Source: Hungatella sp. UBA7603 (GTDB lineage: Bacteria > Bacillota > Clostridia > Lachnospirales > Lachnospiraceae). From it: 64,000 nt of DNA. The stretch is taken from positions 124,001-188,000 of the forward strand of contig DLJZ01000027.1 of NCBI GenBank assembly GCA_002478865.1, written 5' to 3'. The translations under genes were made by a program, and so were the position numbers. Each line of letters begins with the position of its first letter. Position 1 is the stretch's first letter. A model generated the notes under the pieces. That model saw only the letters and a program-made list of their open reading frames with translations. It searched no databases and was not told the origin of the DNA. Shown one piece after another: positions 47,616-56,990 of the stretch.

Positions 47616-48776
47616 TTATACTATTCTTTCTAAGGTATAAAGTAGATAATCTGTAAAATCTGCCGCACTGGCATCTTCCTTTCTGGTCGTAATCACTAAT
47701 TTTTTCTCTGTCACAACACAAATATCCAGTGCCTCATCCAAAAGCTCCTTCTTTTCCCCATATCCAATATGTTGGAGCATCTGACCCATCGCCCGAATTA
47801 AGCTACAGGGGTCTGCATATTCCCCTCTGCCCTCAGCGATTAAATTGGGGGCTGTGCCATGGATTGCTTCAAACAGGGCGTATTGATTGCCAATATTAGC
47901 GGAAGAGGCAGTACCAAGCCCTCCCTGGTGTTCTGCTGCCACATCGGTGACAATATCTCCATAGAGGTTGGGAAGAATCACCACTTCCATCCCCTTATTG
48001 AATTCTGGATCCATCATTTTGGCACACATGGCATCCACAAACCGATCCTGAACCTGAATTTCCGGGTATTCTTCTCCCACCTTATGAACTATATTGCTGA
48101 AATTCCCATCCGTCAATTTAACGATGTTTGCTTTTGTAACGATGGTAATATTCTTTTTCCCATTTCTTTTTGCAAAGTCAAATGCGGCTCTGGCAATCCG
48201 CTCACTGCCTTCTTTTGTCTGTATCTTAAAATCTATGGCAAGATCTTCATTTACCTGAATTCCTTTGTCTCCCCATATATATTCACCTTCTATATTTTCT
48301 CGAAAGAACGTCCAATCAATGTTTTTATCAGGGATTTTTACTGGGCGAACCGCTGCATAAAGGTCCAGTCCTCTTCGAAGAAGGCTGTTGGCGCTGATTA
48401 AATTGGGGAGCCCTTCTCCAGCCTTCGGGGTTACCATTGGTCCTTTTACCAGAACATTGCATTTCTTAATCTCTTCAAATACGTTTTCGGGTAGGCTATT
48501 CATTTTATCTACCCGATTTTCAATAGTCATTCCTTCTATTGTCCTTAATTCAATCTTACCGCAATTAATTTCATCCCGTACCAGTTTTTTTAACACACGA
48601 AGCGCCTGTTCCATAATAATCGGCCCAATACCGTCTCCAGGCAAAATCCCAATTACAATCTTATTAAGTTTTCCAAAGTCCGTCACTTCAGTCGTGGACT
48701 TCATGCGCTTTATTCTTTCATATTCCCCTTGAATCAATGTTCCAAATGTAACTTCTGCAACCTTTTTGTTATCCAT
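47616..48776 (-). CDS. icd: Isocitrate dehydrogenase (isocitrate/isopropylmalate family)
   Basis: A 386-residue beta-decarboxylating dehydrogenase. The start motif ILPGDGIGPIIMEQAL, substrate-binding SLLRRGLDLYAAVRP, metal site LYGDIVTDVAAEHQGGLG, and the nucleotide-loop segment EAIHGTAPNLI are all present. The Ser and Asn in NSLLRRGLDL favour isocitrate over isopropylmalate, as does the upstream aconitase gene. I chose the ATG at 48776, just after GGGAGG. The two enzymes turn citrate into 2-oxoglutarate for glutamate; citrate synthase is not seen here. Confidence 0.85.
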   Translation of the reverse strand: MDNKKVAEVTFGTLIQGEYERIKRMKSTTEVTDFGKLNKIVIGILPGDGIGPIIMEQALRVLKKLVRDEINCGKIELRTIEGMTIENRVDKMNSLPENVFEEIKKCNVLVKGPMVTPKAGEGLPNLISANSLLRRGLDLYAAVRPVKIPDKNIDWTFFRENIEGEYIWGDKGIQVNEDLAIDFKIQTKEGSERIARAAFDFAKRNGKKNITIVTKANIVKLTDGNFSNIVHKVGEEYPEIQVQDRFVDAMCAKMMDPEFNKGMEVVILPNLYGDIVTDVAAEHQGGLGTASSANIGNQYALFEAIHGTAPNLIAEGRGEYADPCSLIRAMGQMLQHIGYGEKKELLDEALDICVVTEKKLVITTRKEDASAADFTDYLLYTLERIV

Positions 48777-48804
48777 GGTTCCTCCCTTTCCTTTTACCAA
48801 ATAG

Positions 48805-50760
48805 TTATGAGTTCTCTAAAAGCTGCTTTTTCAAATAAGTCAACTGACCACCACTTAAAACAACCTCCATCTCGTTATCCGTTATCTCTAGTTTGACATC
48901 AAACTGGAGATGACGTGTTATGTTTTTTATGGTTATCGTCCTTGTAGGAATCTGTTCCAGCAGATTTTCAATTTCCAGTTCATCTTCTAATTCCAAGCCA
49001 TCGTAATCTGCGGGATTGGCAAATATCATAGGAATGATGCCATGATTGATTAAATTGCCCTTATGGATTCTGGCTATACTTTTAGCGATTACTGCCTTGA
49101 CCCCGAGATACATGGGGTTAATGGCCGCATGTTCTCTGGAGGAACCTTGTCCATAATTCTCACCGCCAATAATAATGCTTTTCCCCATTGCCTTTGCACG
49201 TGCCGCAAAATCAGGAGCATACCGGTGATAGCAGAACTGTGACATAAGTGGGATGTTAGAACGCATACTGCTAAACTCTGCACTTGCAGGTGTAATATCA
49301 TCGGTGGAAATGTTATCCTTGCCTTTTAAACTGATCGGCGCACACAAATAATTCTCCAGTGCATCTGGAACCGGAAGCGGCTTAATATTGGGGCCTCTCA
49401 CCACAGTTACTTCTAATGCTTCTTCCTCAGGAAGGGGCTTAATGAGCATTCCATCATCAATTCTATACTCTTTCGGCTCTTTTACTTCTGATAGCTTCCC
49501 AATCTCTATCCCAAGAATCTCCTCTGCAGTGGCAAAGGTCCCGGTAATGGCGGTAGCAGCAGCGCTTTCCGGGCTAACCAGATAAATCTCTGCCGTTGGA
49601 TTACCTGCTCTTCCTATAAAGTTCCGGTTGGTGGTACGCACTGCGATTCCCTTCGTGGCAGGGGTCTGCCCGATGGCACAGCAAGGACCGCATGCGATTT
49701 CCAGCATTCGAACTCCTGCGTCAAGCAGCATATCAATGTATCCATCCTGCATGAGTTTTTTATAAATCTGCTTTGATGCCACCGCACAGGTACAGCTTAC
49801 ATTTTCATTTACCTGATGACCTTTTAAAACCAGAGCTGCTTTTGCAATATCCGAATAACTGGCATTGGTACAACTTCCGATAAATACCTGCTGCACTGGC
49901 CTTTTTTCCACCTCACGGATACGCGTAACGTTATCTGGCTGATGAGGACAGGATATTAACGGTTCCAACTCACTTAGATTGATTTCCATGAAACCGTCAT
50001 ATTCCGCATCGGAATCAGGAAGCAGTTTCTTATAATCCTCCTCACGCCCCTGGGAGATTAGAAATTTCCGAACCTGTTCATCTGCTGGGAATATGGAAGT
50101 GGTTGCACCGGTTTCTGCCCCCATATTGGTGATGGTAGCCCTAGCGGAAACTTCCAAAGCCTCAGCGCCTGGGCCTACATATTCATACACGTTTCCAAGT
50201 CCACCTTTGATGCTGACACGACGCAGCATCTCTAAAATGATATCTTTTGCATTGCAACCAGGTTTTAATGCTCCTAACAGGTTGACCCTTATAACCTTTG
50301 GCATAGTAAGACGCATGGGAACTCCGGTCATTGCGGTAGCCACATCCATACCTCCTACTCCGATACAAAGCATACCAATGGATCCACCATGAGGCGTGTG
50401 ACTGTCACCGCCCATACTGATTTTCCCTGGTACCCCAAACCGTGCCACATGAACCGAGTGACAGATTCCATTACCAGGACGTGATACATGAACTCCGTAA
50501 CATTTCGCCACGGATTGCAGATAAATGTGATCATCTGGCGTTTTATTATCTACATACAACAGGTTATGATCCAAGTAGCTGACGCTGCATTCTGTACGTA
50601 CACGGTCAATTCCTACCGCCTCAAACGCAAGATAGGTCATGACTGCATTAATGTCATGGGTCAGCGTCTGATCCACTTTTATAAATATTTCCTCTCCAGG
50701 AATCATGTTTCCTGAAACCAAATGTGATTCAATAATCTTATGTGTTAATGACTTTCCCAC
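48805..50760 (-). CDS. acn: Aconitate hydratase
   Basis: A 651-residue 4Fe-4S enzyme that interconverts citrate and isocitrate. Cluster ligands lie in FIGSCTNASYSDI and EIACGPCCAIGQ. The swivelling C-terminal domain has GKDNISTDDITPA and GGENYGQGSSREHAA. The length (about 650) corresponds to the mitochondrial-type short aconitase. It is the first gene before icd, 28 bases apart. Confidence 0.93.
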   Translation of the reverse strand: MGKSLTHKIIESHLVSGNMIPGEEIFIKVDQTLTHDINAVMTYLAFEAVGIDRVRTECSVSYLDHNLLYVDNKTPDDHIYLQSVAKCYGVHVSRPGNGICHSVHVARFGVPGKISMGGDSHTPHGGSIGMLCIGVGGMDVATAMTGVPMRLTMPKVIRVNLLGALKPGCNAKDIILEMLRRVSIKGGLGNVYEYVGPGAEALEVSARATITNMGAETGATTSIFPADEQVRKFLISQGREEDYKKLLPDSDAEYDGFMEINLSELEPLISCPHQPDNVTRIREVEKRPVQQVFIGSCTNASYSDIAKAALVLKGHQVNENVSCTCAVASKQIYKKLMQDGYIDMLLDAGVRMLEIACGPCCAIGQTPATKGIAVRTTNRNFIGRAGNPTAEIYLVSPESAAATAITGTFATAEEILGIEIGKLSEVKEPKEYRIDDGMLIKPLPEEEALEVTVVRGPNIKPLPVPDALENYLCAPISLKGKDNISTDDITPASAEFSSMRSNIPLMSQFCYHRYAPDFAARAKAMGKSIIIGGENYGQGSSREHAAINPMYLGVKAVIAKSIARIHKGNLINHGIIPMIFANPADYDGLELEDELEIENLLEQIPTRTITIKNITRHLQFDVKLEITDNEMEVVLSGGQLTYLKKQLLENS

Positions 50761-50883
50761 GGATATACCTCCCTATTTGACTCTCGTATTATTTTATCCT
50801 TGCTGTATGCCTTGTGCATAATGAAATTTAAGAATGTTCCTATGCAAAAGAAGAATAGGTTCTTTGCTCGCATCATAAGAACA

Positions 50884-50915
50884 AAAAAAGAAAAGAAGCC
50901 GAGCAAGCTTCTTTT
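50884..50915 (-). terminator. Terminator after the surface protein gene
   Basis: AAAAGAAGC (50891-50899) pairs with GCTTCTTTT (50907-50915), with a long T-run on the minus strand (CTTTTTTTG). Confidence 0.85.
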
Positions 50916-51008
50916 CTACAGACAGATATGGAATATGAATCTCCCTTTACTAAAAGAACAATAACAAGGTGCAGTTCTTTAGCGAGACAAGTTCTGTTAC
51001 AATTGTTT

Positions 51009-52868
51009 TTATTTTCTCTTTCTGCGGAACCAGTATAATAACCCACCGCCCAGAACTACACATACTGCTACAATTTCTATGGCTGTGACTGCCGAGCTGT
51101 TATTTGTATCAGCAGTCTGATTCTGAGTATTTGATTCTGTATCTAACGGAACTTCTGCCGTTTCTTCTACTGCCCCACTGTTCTCTCCAAAGGAAGTAAC
51201 TGTGCCATAATACTGATCAAATACCGTACGATCTATGTATGAGGTACTTAACTGATTGCTGTCGTCTGTGGTTACTGTGGTCGTATAACTTCCAGTAACG
51301 GTGACAATAACCCCACTAGTACCAGTAACCACTGTTTGACCACCTGCTATAATGCTGACAGCTTTCCCTTCACCATCAACAATTACAGATCCGCTTTCTG
51401 CATTTAAGTCCGTGACAATCGAGTCTCCCGTAACCACCCACTGAGAGCTGTTGTCAATATTCATGGTAATTGGTGCTGATGATACATCTGTATTCACTGC
51501 ATTACTGGAAATGGCCGTTGCTCCTGTATACGTGGTGTTTTTTAATAAATATAGATTCAAGCTGCTGATGGTATCCACATCAATGTTACCTGCCAACGTC
51601 TGGCCAATTCCAGTAAATTTCGCCTTTGCCCCGTTTTCTCCTTTCGTTCCCCAGTTATTAGAATCATTTCCCCATACCGTCAGAAGATTTGCTTTACTGC
51701 TGTCAAAGTCAAGAACTGTATTGCTAAGGACAACATTGGCTTTTGTATTGGTTAGATAAAACATGGTACCACCATCAACCGCACTTTTTAAAGTAGAATC
51801 AGATGCCTCAAAGGTTGCGGTCTCTCCCGTAGCAGCTTCCGCATCACCAGATGTAGACTGGTAGATGATGACTCCATTGGCAATGGGATCACTGCCAGTT
51901 GTTCCTTTATTAGTACTGGTTAGAGCGGAATTATAAATACGAATGGTATTTAATCCTTCCATTCCTGCGATCTGGCTTCCAGAAGCAGTACCTGTTACCT
52001 GATCCACTTCAATGTTTCCAGTGGAATACAATAGTGGAGAACCGGAACCTTCTGTACTGAGAGAACTATTGGTTACAGAAATACTTCCACCTCCTCGGTC
52101 AGTTGCAATCGTCGCACTATGATCACCTTTGGTTGATATCGTCATCAGATTTGCAAGGATAGTGCCTCCATATGTGGCATCAAGTCCTCTGGAGTTTCCT
52201 GCGGTCGTCTTTATGGTATTATTGTTCGCATACACGAAGGCATTATCTGTAGCAAAGATGCCATTACTTCCTTCACTGTCTGCATCTAAAAAGCTATTGG
52301 AAATATAGGCAGAAGAATCTTTATTTACCGCTAGAAGGATGGAATTTACTCCATAAAAATTGCAATTGTCTCCATTGGAATCATCACCTGATTTTTTAAG
52401 GGTTCCTTCTATAAAGGTAAGGGTTCCCCCATTCTTTACCAGTGCCGCATTCTGATCCGGATTTGATGCCGTATACGTTTCCTTGTTGGAGTTTGCCTTC
52501 TTTCCATCAGCAGTCAGGGCCGCTTCATAGGTTCCTTCATAATCATATGTCATGGTATCTGCCCCTTTCATGCCTCCTGGGGGAGCGTCCTGAGGTGGTT
52601 GATTAGAAGGTGCCCCGGAGGGAGGTGTCTGACCGGACTGACTGTCTTTTTGAGATGGCTGTTCCCCAGGAGCTTTGGGTTCCTGGGGAGGCTTTTGCCC
52701 CGATGGTGCCCCTGACGGAGGTGTCTTTTCCTGATCGGCAGATTCTGACTGTATTGTTTCAACGGTTGTATTTGCAGCCCTCACCGTAATTGCAGGTGAT
52801 GCGGCTGACACGATCAAAGTCATGATTAGCACACCTGTCATAGTCTTATTAAATTTAGTAAAATGCAT
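51009..52868 (-). CDS. Secreted cell-surface protein with Pro-rich linker and beta-helix-like repeats
   Basis: A 619-residue surface protein. It has a signal peptide (TGVLIMTLIVSAASPAITVRA), a Pro/Gln-rich stalk with repeats such as PPSGAPSGQKPPQEP (about residues 45-105), and a long Ser/Thr/Asn-rich region with short hydrophobic strands every 20-25 residues, as in parallel beta-helix adhesins. A C-terminal helix followed by RRKRK (VAVCVVLGGGLLYWFRRKRK) anchors it. No LPXTG motif is seen before that helix. Function is unknown; adhesion or polysaccharide binding is plausible. Confidence 0.65.
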   Translation of the reverse strand: MHFTKFNKTMTGVLIMTLIVSAASPAITVRAANTTVETIQSESADQEKTPPSGAPSGQKPPQEPKAPGEQPSQKDSQSGQTPPSGAPSNQPPQDAPPGGMKGADTMTYDYEGTYEAALTADGKKANSNKETYTASNPDQNAALVKNGGTLTFIEGTLKKSGDDSNGDNCNFYGVNSILLAVNKDSSAYISNSFLDADSEGSNGIFATDNAFVYANNNTIKTTAGNSRGLDATYGGTILANLMTISTKGDHSATIATDRGGGSISVTNSSLSTEGSGSPLLYSTGNIEVDQVTGTASGSQIAGMEGLNTIRIYNSALTSTNKGTTGSDPIANGVIIYQSTSGDAEAATGETATFEASDSTLKSAVDGGTMFYLTNTKANVVLSNTVLDFDSSKANLLTVWGNDSNNWGTKGENGAKAKFTGIGQTLAGNIDVDTISSLNLYLLKNTTYTGATAISSNAVNTDVSSAPITMNIDNSSQWVVTGDSIVTDLNAESGSVIVDGEGKAVSIIAGGQTVVTGTSGVIVTVTGSYTTTVTTDDSNQLSTSYIDRTVFDQYYGTVTSFGENSGAVEETAEVPLDTESNTQNQTADTNNSSAVTAIEIVAVCVVLGGGLLYWFRRKRK

Positions 52869-52992
52869 ATTGTTGCCTCCTTTTTAAGATGAAGTTCTCT
52901 CTTATGAAAGCATGATATAATAAGAAGCTTAAATTCTCCTTAAATAAATGTATAGATTCTGTGAACAAAATACTTGAGATTTCTCATAAGTA

Positions 52993-53035
52993 CATAAAAA
53001 AAGACCAGAATCTTCGTTGAAGATTTCTGATCTTT
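52993..53035 (-). terminator. Terminator after the small coiled-coil gene
   Basis: AAAGACCAGAATCTTC pairs with GAAGATTTCTGATCTTT (53000-53035) with small mismatches. A run of seven T follows on the minus strand. Confidence 0.75.
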
Positions 53036-53136
53036 TAATCCATCTAGCTTCTGCTATAACCACATTTTGTGACTTTTTAAATTTCATTATGGAATCATAG
53101 CCTTTTTATTATGTTACTGCATGTAGAGTGCTTCTG

Positions 53137-53379
53137 TTATTCAGCCACATCTGTTTTAGATGAGATCAAAAGCTCTTTTAAATCCATAATAGACATCTCG
53201 TGCTCGTCCAATATTGATGATACTTCTTTAAACTGTTCTAACTTAATTTTATCTTGAATTTCTTTTTCCTTTTCCTCTAATGTAATAAGACAATCCTTAT
53301 ACTGTTTCATGGATTCTCTTACCTCTTTTAATTCTTCATTCAGTTTTTCAAGTGGTGTCTTTCTTACTCCTCTTGGCAT
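53137..53379 (-). CDS. Small coiled-coil protein of unknown function
   Basis: An 80-residue, very charged protein. After a basic start (MPRGVRKTPLEKL) it is one long Lys/Glu-rich coiled coil (about residues 10-55) and ends in a short hydrophobic helix (SIMDLKELLIS). The ATG at 53379 has AAGGAGA upstream. No family is recognised. The basic start could contact nucleic acid. It has its own terminator and no clear operon partner. Confidence 0.55.
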   Translation of the reverse strand: MPRGVRKTPLEKLNEELKEVRESMKQYKDCLITLEEKEKEIQDKIKLEQFKEVSSILDEHEMSIMDLKELLISSKTDVAE

Positions 53380-53583
53380 ATCGGCTCTCTCCTTCACAGA
53401 AATTATTTATCAACCATATATAACCAATTATATGCAAATACTTTTTCATTTAGTACAAAACAAACAAATAATAATTGTTTTTTTCCAAGCTTTCATTTGG
53501 AATTTGAGATTTCCTAAATCGTTTAAATCCCTGATAGGAGTCACTTTTTAAGGAGATCTAGATTCTTTATTCGTTATTAAATC

Positions 53584-54558
53584 CTATAAACCAGTGGTCT
53601 TATTCTTTTCCCTGTATTCTTTTGGTGACATGTTGTAATAACTTCGGAATATTCTATGAAAATAGCTGGTATTATCATAACCTACCGCAATGGATATATT
53701 GGTTACCGATAGACCCGTATTTAACAATAGAAAGGATGCCTTATTTAACCTCTTTATTTGTAATAACTCCTTATAGGTCCTTCCGGTCAGCTTCTTAATG
53801 GCCCTACTTAACCAGTATATATTGTAGTTTAAAGATATTGCCAGATCCGTTAATTCTCCCTCTTTGTAATTCTCATCAATAAATTTAAGCACCTGAAAGA
53901 TTAGTTTCTGCTCGAAACCTTCTTTTGTATGACTGATCTTATCGGTATAATGCATCAGCTGCAAAAACAAAAGTCCCATAGTAACCTGATTGATGCTTCT
54001 TTTATTTGGTTGGTCATATAGAAGAGTCCACACCATGTTTTCCACTAAATTTTGAATTGGAAGGGCATCTGCTACTTGAAAATGAAGGTAACTGGCATAT
54101 CGGGGATCAGAACAAAGACTGCCTACCAAAAAGTCCCGCAAAAGATTTTCTTCCTCTCCCATCATCTCAAAGGCAGTATCAAAAAATTCTGGCAGAATAA
54201 TAAAATTCACCGCAATATCATCTTCTCCTGCTGGGAGAATCTCCTGGTCAGCATGTTGGTTTAAAAACAGCAACTCTCCTGTTTTTAAAATCACTTCTTC
54301 CCCGTCAATGATATGTGTGGTTTCTCCTTTGCACATATAAATTACTTCAATGTAATTATGCTTATGCCTTGGAAAATGAACAAATCTCGTATGAGGCCTG
54401 ATCCGAATCATCTTTCCGTGTTCCAGCATCTTTTTGCTGTCAATTATCAGCTCTCCGCCTTGCGTATACCGTTCTAAATCTATTTCTGTGCGGCCATTTA
54501 TGATTTCCCGTTCTTCATCTGTTATGACTCCAAGACGGTTTATAATCTCCTGATTCAC
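53584..54558 (-). CDS. AraC-family regulator with N-terminal cupin domain
   Basis: A 324-residue regulator. Residues about 45-110 form a cupin (FVHFPRHKHNYIEVIYM, GEEVILKTGELLFLN). The C-terminal pair of helix-turn-helix motifs (LTDLAISLNYNIYWLSRAIKKLTG and SVTNISIAVGYDNTSYFHRIF) is typical of AraC. It is the last gene of a unit with a MORN-repeat protein and a MocR regulator, with only 15 bases to the preceding gene. Its ligand is probably a sugar or related small molecule; this is inferred from the family. Confidence 0.9.
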   Translation of the reverse strand: MNQEIINRLGVITDEEREIINGRTEIDLERYTQGGELIIDSKKMLEHGKMIRIRPHTRFVHFPRHKHNYIEVIYMCKGETTHIIDGEEVILKTGELLFLNQHADQEILPAGEDDIAVNFIILPEFFDTAFEMMGEEENLLRDFLVGSLCSDPRYASYLHFQVADALPIQNLVENMVWTLLYDQPNKRSINQVTMGLLFLQLMHYTDKISHTKEGFEQKLIFQVLKFIDENYKEGELTDLAISLNYNIYWLSRAIKKLTGRTYKELLQIKRLNKASFLLLNTGLSVTNISIAVGYDNTSYFHRIFRSYYNMSPKEYREKNKTTGL

Positions 54559-54573
54559 AGAGCAAAGCCTCCT

Positions 54574-55449
54574 TTAATCTGTTGAAAATTCAATGAAATT
54601 CTTCCATCGATCTTCCTCTATATTGCTCTTACTTAAAGTATAGGCATGTTTTTCATCCTGATCTGCCATCAGCTTATAGACAATCCCACCCTGGCTATCA
54701 TTTTCCTGAATCCAACGGTCGTCTAACACGATTTTTCCAGCCAAGGTCTTAAAACTCCATTTTGTCGTTTCTCCTGCTGTATTGGTGCTGGTATATGTGA
54801 CTTCCCCCTCCATCTGGTCGTCCTTAAATACCCCCTCTTTTGCGCTTTTTCGATTAATATCTCCAATCGCTCCATCGTAATAATTATAGCCACTGGCCCC
54901 GCTTCCGTTCATCTTTCCTCCAGACCAGGTGCCATACGAATAATCATAACGCTTTCCCTCATCTAAGGTAATCACCTGTAAGGCGGTACACGATCCCTCT
55001 GGCTGACCATTTAAAAATTCTCCAAAAAAAACAGTGAAGGGCTTTAAAAATAACAATCCCTTTGTTCCCAATAGCTTCTTAGACATAGCCGTTCCATCAT
55101 ACATGCAAGGAAATTCATTCCAGGACATCTCATAGCCATCTAAAAGCCTGGCGGCGCCTTCTAGATCTCCGCTGTCAAAATACCCCATGAGACTATTTAA
55201 AAATTCCTGATCCGCCTGGGTAAGGGCAATATCATCACTGTCCTTTTCCGGCAATGCAATCTTTGATCGTTCTGAGTCCATACTGGAATCTTTTTTTAAT
55301 TTAGCAGTTTCTGTCTGATTTTGCGCCATCTTCCCATTGCGAAGTGTGCCTGCCACAGCGAGAATAAACAGTAAAAGTACGGTTAGTAAAATAGCGGCAA
55401 GTACTCGGAGATTCTCCTGTCTTTTTATTTCCTTCCACTTATCATTCAC
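54574..55449 (-). CDS. Membrane-anchored MORN-repeat protein of unknown function
   Basis: A 291-residue protein with one N-terminal membrane helix (VLAAILLTVLLLFILAVAG) and an outer domain. Three MORN-like repeats are seen: FFGEFLNGQPEGSC, SYGTWSGGKMNGSG and KEGVFKDDQMEGEV. MORN repeats form flat sheets that bind membranes or proteins. I prefer a GTG start at 55449, which overlaps the stop of the MocR gene and has AAGGAGG upstream; an ATG six codons earlier (55467) is possible. It is inside a three-gene unit flanked by two regulators. Confidence 0.65.
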   Translation of the reverse strand: MNDKWKEIKRQENLRVLAAILLTVLLLFILAVAGTLRNGKMAQNQTETAKLKKDSSMDSERSKIALPEKDSDDIALTQADQEFLNSLMGYFDSGDLEGAARLLDGYEMSWNEFPCMYDGTAMSKKLLGTKGLLFLKPFTVFFGEFLNGQPEGSCTALQVITLDEGKRYDYSYGTWSGGKMNGSGASGYNYYDGAIGDINRKSAKEGVFKDDQMEGEVTYTSTNTAGETTKWSFKTLAGKIVLDDRWIQENDSQGGIVYKLMADQDEKHAYTLSKSNIEEDRWKNFIEFSTD

Positions 55450-56890
55450 AGTAACCCTCCTTTTCATCTTCCACTCTCCACGCCTTTTTAAGAAGGAATA
55501 ACCCTTTGGCAATCTCTTCTTCCGTCAGACTTGCAAATCCCAGCACAATGGTAGGCGGATACGTGTTATGCTCTTCGTGAATAAAATATCCTGACATTCC
55601 ATATACCTTTACGTTACCTTCTGCTGCTTTTTCTATAAGTTCCTCTTCCGTTCTTCCTCTTTGATCGGTTAAAAGTAAATGAAGTCCTGCATATTCTCCC
55701 CGTATCAAAAATTGATTCTCAAAAGGTTTCAGTCCCGTAATGAGAGCGTCATGTTTTGCTTTATAAACTGCCCTCATTCGATTTAGATGTCGCTCGTAAT
55801 GACCTTCTGCCATAAACTGATAAAGGATATTTTGATCAATGCGTGAGACGGTGGAGGCATAAAAACTCACCTTCTCTTGGTAAACAGACAATAGAGACTT
55901 TGGTAGCACCATGTAGCTCACTCGAATGGCAGGTGCAATGGATTTTGAAAAGGTACCTATATAAATGACCTTATCCATTTGATCCATGCCCTGAAGAGCA
56001 GGAATGGGCTGTCCCTTGTAACGGAATTCACTGTCATAATCATCTTCGATTAAATATCTGCCTTCCTTTTTATAAGCCCAGGAAAGAAGCTCCTGACGGC
56101 GTTTTACAGGCATGACAATTCCGGTAGGATATTGGTGAGAGGGCATGACATAGGCGGTATCTGCACCACTTTCCTCTAAAAGCCCTACATCCATTCCCTG
56201 CTGATCCATAAAGATGGGGACCACCTGGTATTTTAAGCTGTCAAAGACACGGTATGCCTGTTTGTACGTAGGATTTTCCATGGCAATGACACGGTCACTC
56301 GATAGAATCTGGGACAGCAGCATTAGCATGTATTCACTTCCTGCTCCCACAATAATCTGCTCTGAACAGCAATTTACCCCTCTGGCAGAATGCAGATACG
56401 TACGGATGGCTTCCCGAAACCCAACTTCTCCCTGAGGATCTCCTGCTACAAACATCTCCCTATTATCATCCACCAGCGTATTTTTCGATATCTTTCTCCA
56501 TGTATTAAAGGGAAACGCACAAAGATCAATTCCCCTTGGAGAAAAGTCAACACTCCAGCCAGGTTTAGCGCTTGAATGAGTAGAATTAAGGTTTATGAGA
56601 GCACTTCCCTTTTCCCGAAGCTCCTGTCCCGTATGAACCAGGCCATCGATCCTTAACACATAATACCCTTTATAAGGAACCGCCTCAATATATCCTTCTG
56701 AGAGCAATTGTTCATAGGCCATCTGAGTGGTGCTCCGGCTTATCTTTAAATGCTCTGCCAATTGTCTGGTGGAAGGCAAACGTGTGGAAGGCTTTAGATT
56801 CCCTTTCTTTATCTCTTCTTTGATATAGGTATAGATTTGACTGTAATACGGAAGTCCAGTCTGATTTTTCAAAGGGATCATTAGCTCCAT
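55442..56890 (-). CDS. MocR-family regulator (GntR HTH fused to aminotransferase domain)
   Basis: A 482-residue protein. Residues 1-80 are a GntR winged helix (LPSTRQLAEHLKISRSTTQMAYEQLLSEGYI). The rest is a fold-type I aminotransferase domain with the PLP lysine in IGTFSKSIAPAIR. Known members such as PdxR and GabR use PLP as an effector. The best-placed start is the ATG at 56890, with AAAGGAGG upstream. It is the first gene of a unit with a MORN protein and an AraC regulator. No pdxST genes are adjacent. Confidence 0.9.
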   Translation of the reverse strand: MELMIPLKNQTGLPYYSQIYTYIKEEIKKGNLKPSTRLPSTRQLAEHLKISRSTTQMAYEQLLSEGYIEAVPYKGYYVLRIDGLVHTGQELREKGSALINLNSTHSSAKPGWSVDFSPRGIDLCAFPFNTWRKISKNTLVDDNREMFVAGDPQGEVGFREAIRTYLHSARGVNCCSEQIIVGAGSEYMLMLLSQILSSDRVIAMENPTYKQAYRVFDSLKYQVVPIFMDQQGMDVGLLEESGADTAYVMPSHQYPTGIVMPVKRRQELLSWAYKKEGRYLIEDDYDSEFRYKGQPIPALQGMDQMDKVIYIGTFSKSIAPAIRVSYMVLPKSLLSVYQEKVSFYASTVSRIDQNILYQFMAEGHYERHLNRMRAVYKAKHDALITGLKPFENQFLIRGEYAGLHLLLTDQRGRTEEELIEKAAEGNVKVYGMSGYFIHEEHNTYPPTIVLGFASLTEEEIAKGLFLLKKAWRVEDEKEGYCE

Positions 56891-56913
56891 GCAATCGCCT
56901 CCTTTCAAATGTA

Positions 56914-56958
56914 TGAAAAAATGCCGCATACCTTCTCTTATCTCGGTCATGCAGCACT
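56914..56958 (-). terminator. Terminator after glnS
   Basis: ATGCCGCAT (56921-56929) pairs with ATGCAGCAC (56949-56957) through nine pairs with two G-U. On the minus strand TTTTTTC follows, right before the ribosome binding site of the MocR gene. Confidence 0.7.
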
Positions 56959-56990
56959 TTTTCCTTGACCGGCAGTCTAGCCTGTCATTA

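Noticed and set aside
47859..48401. 180-residue open frame on plus inside isocitrate dehydrogenase
   Set aside because: Shadow of the real gene; no start signal and no known motif.
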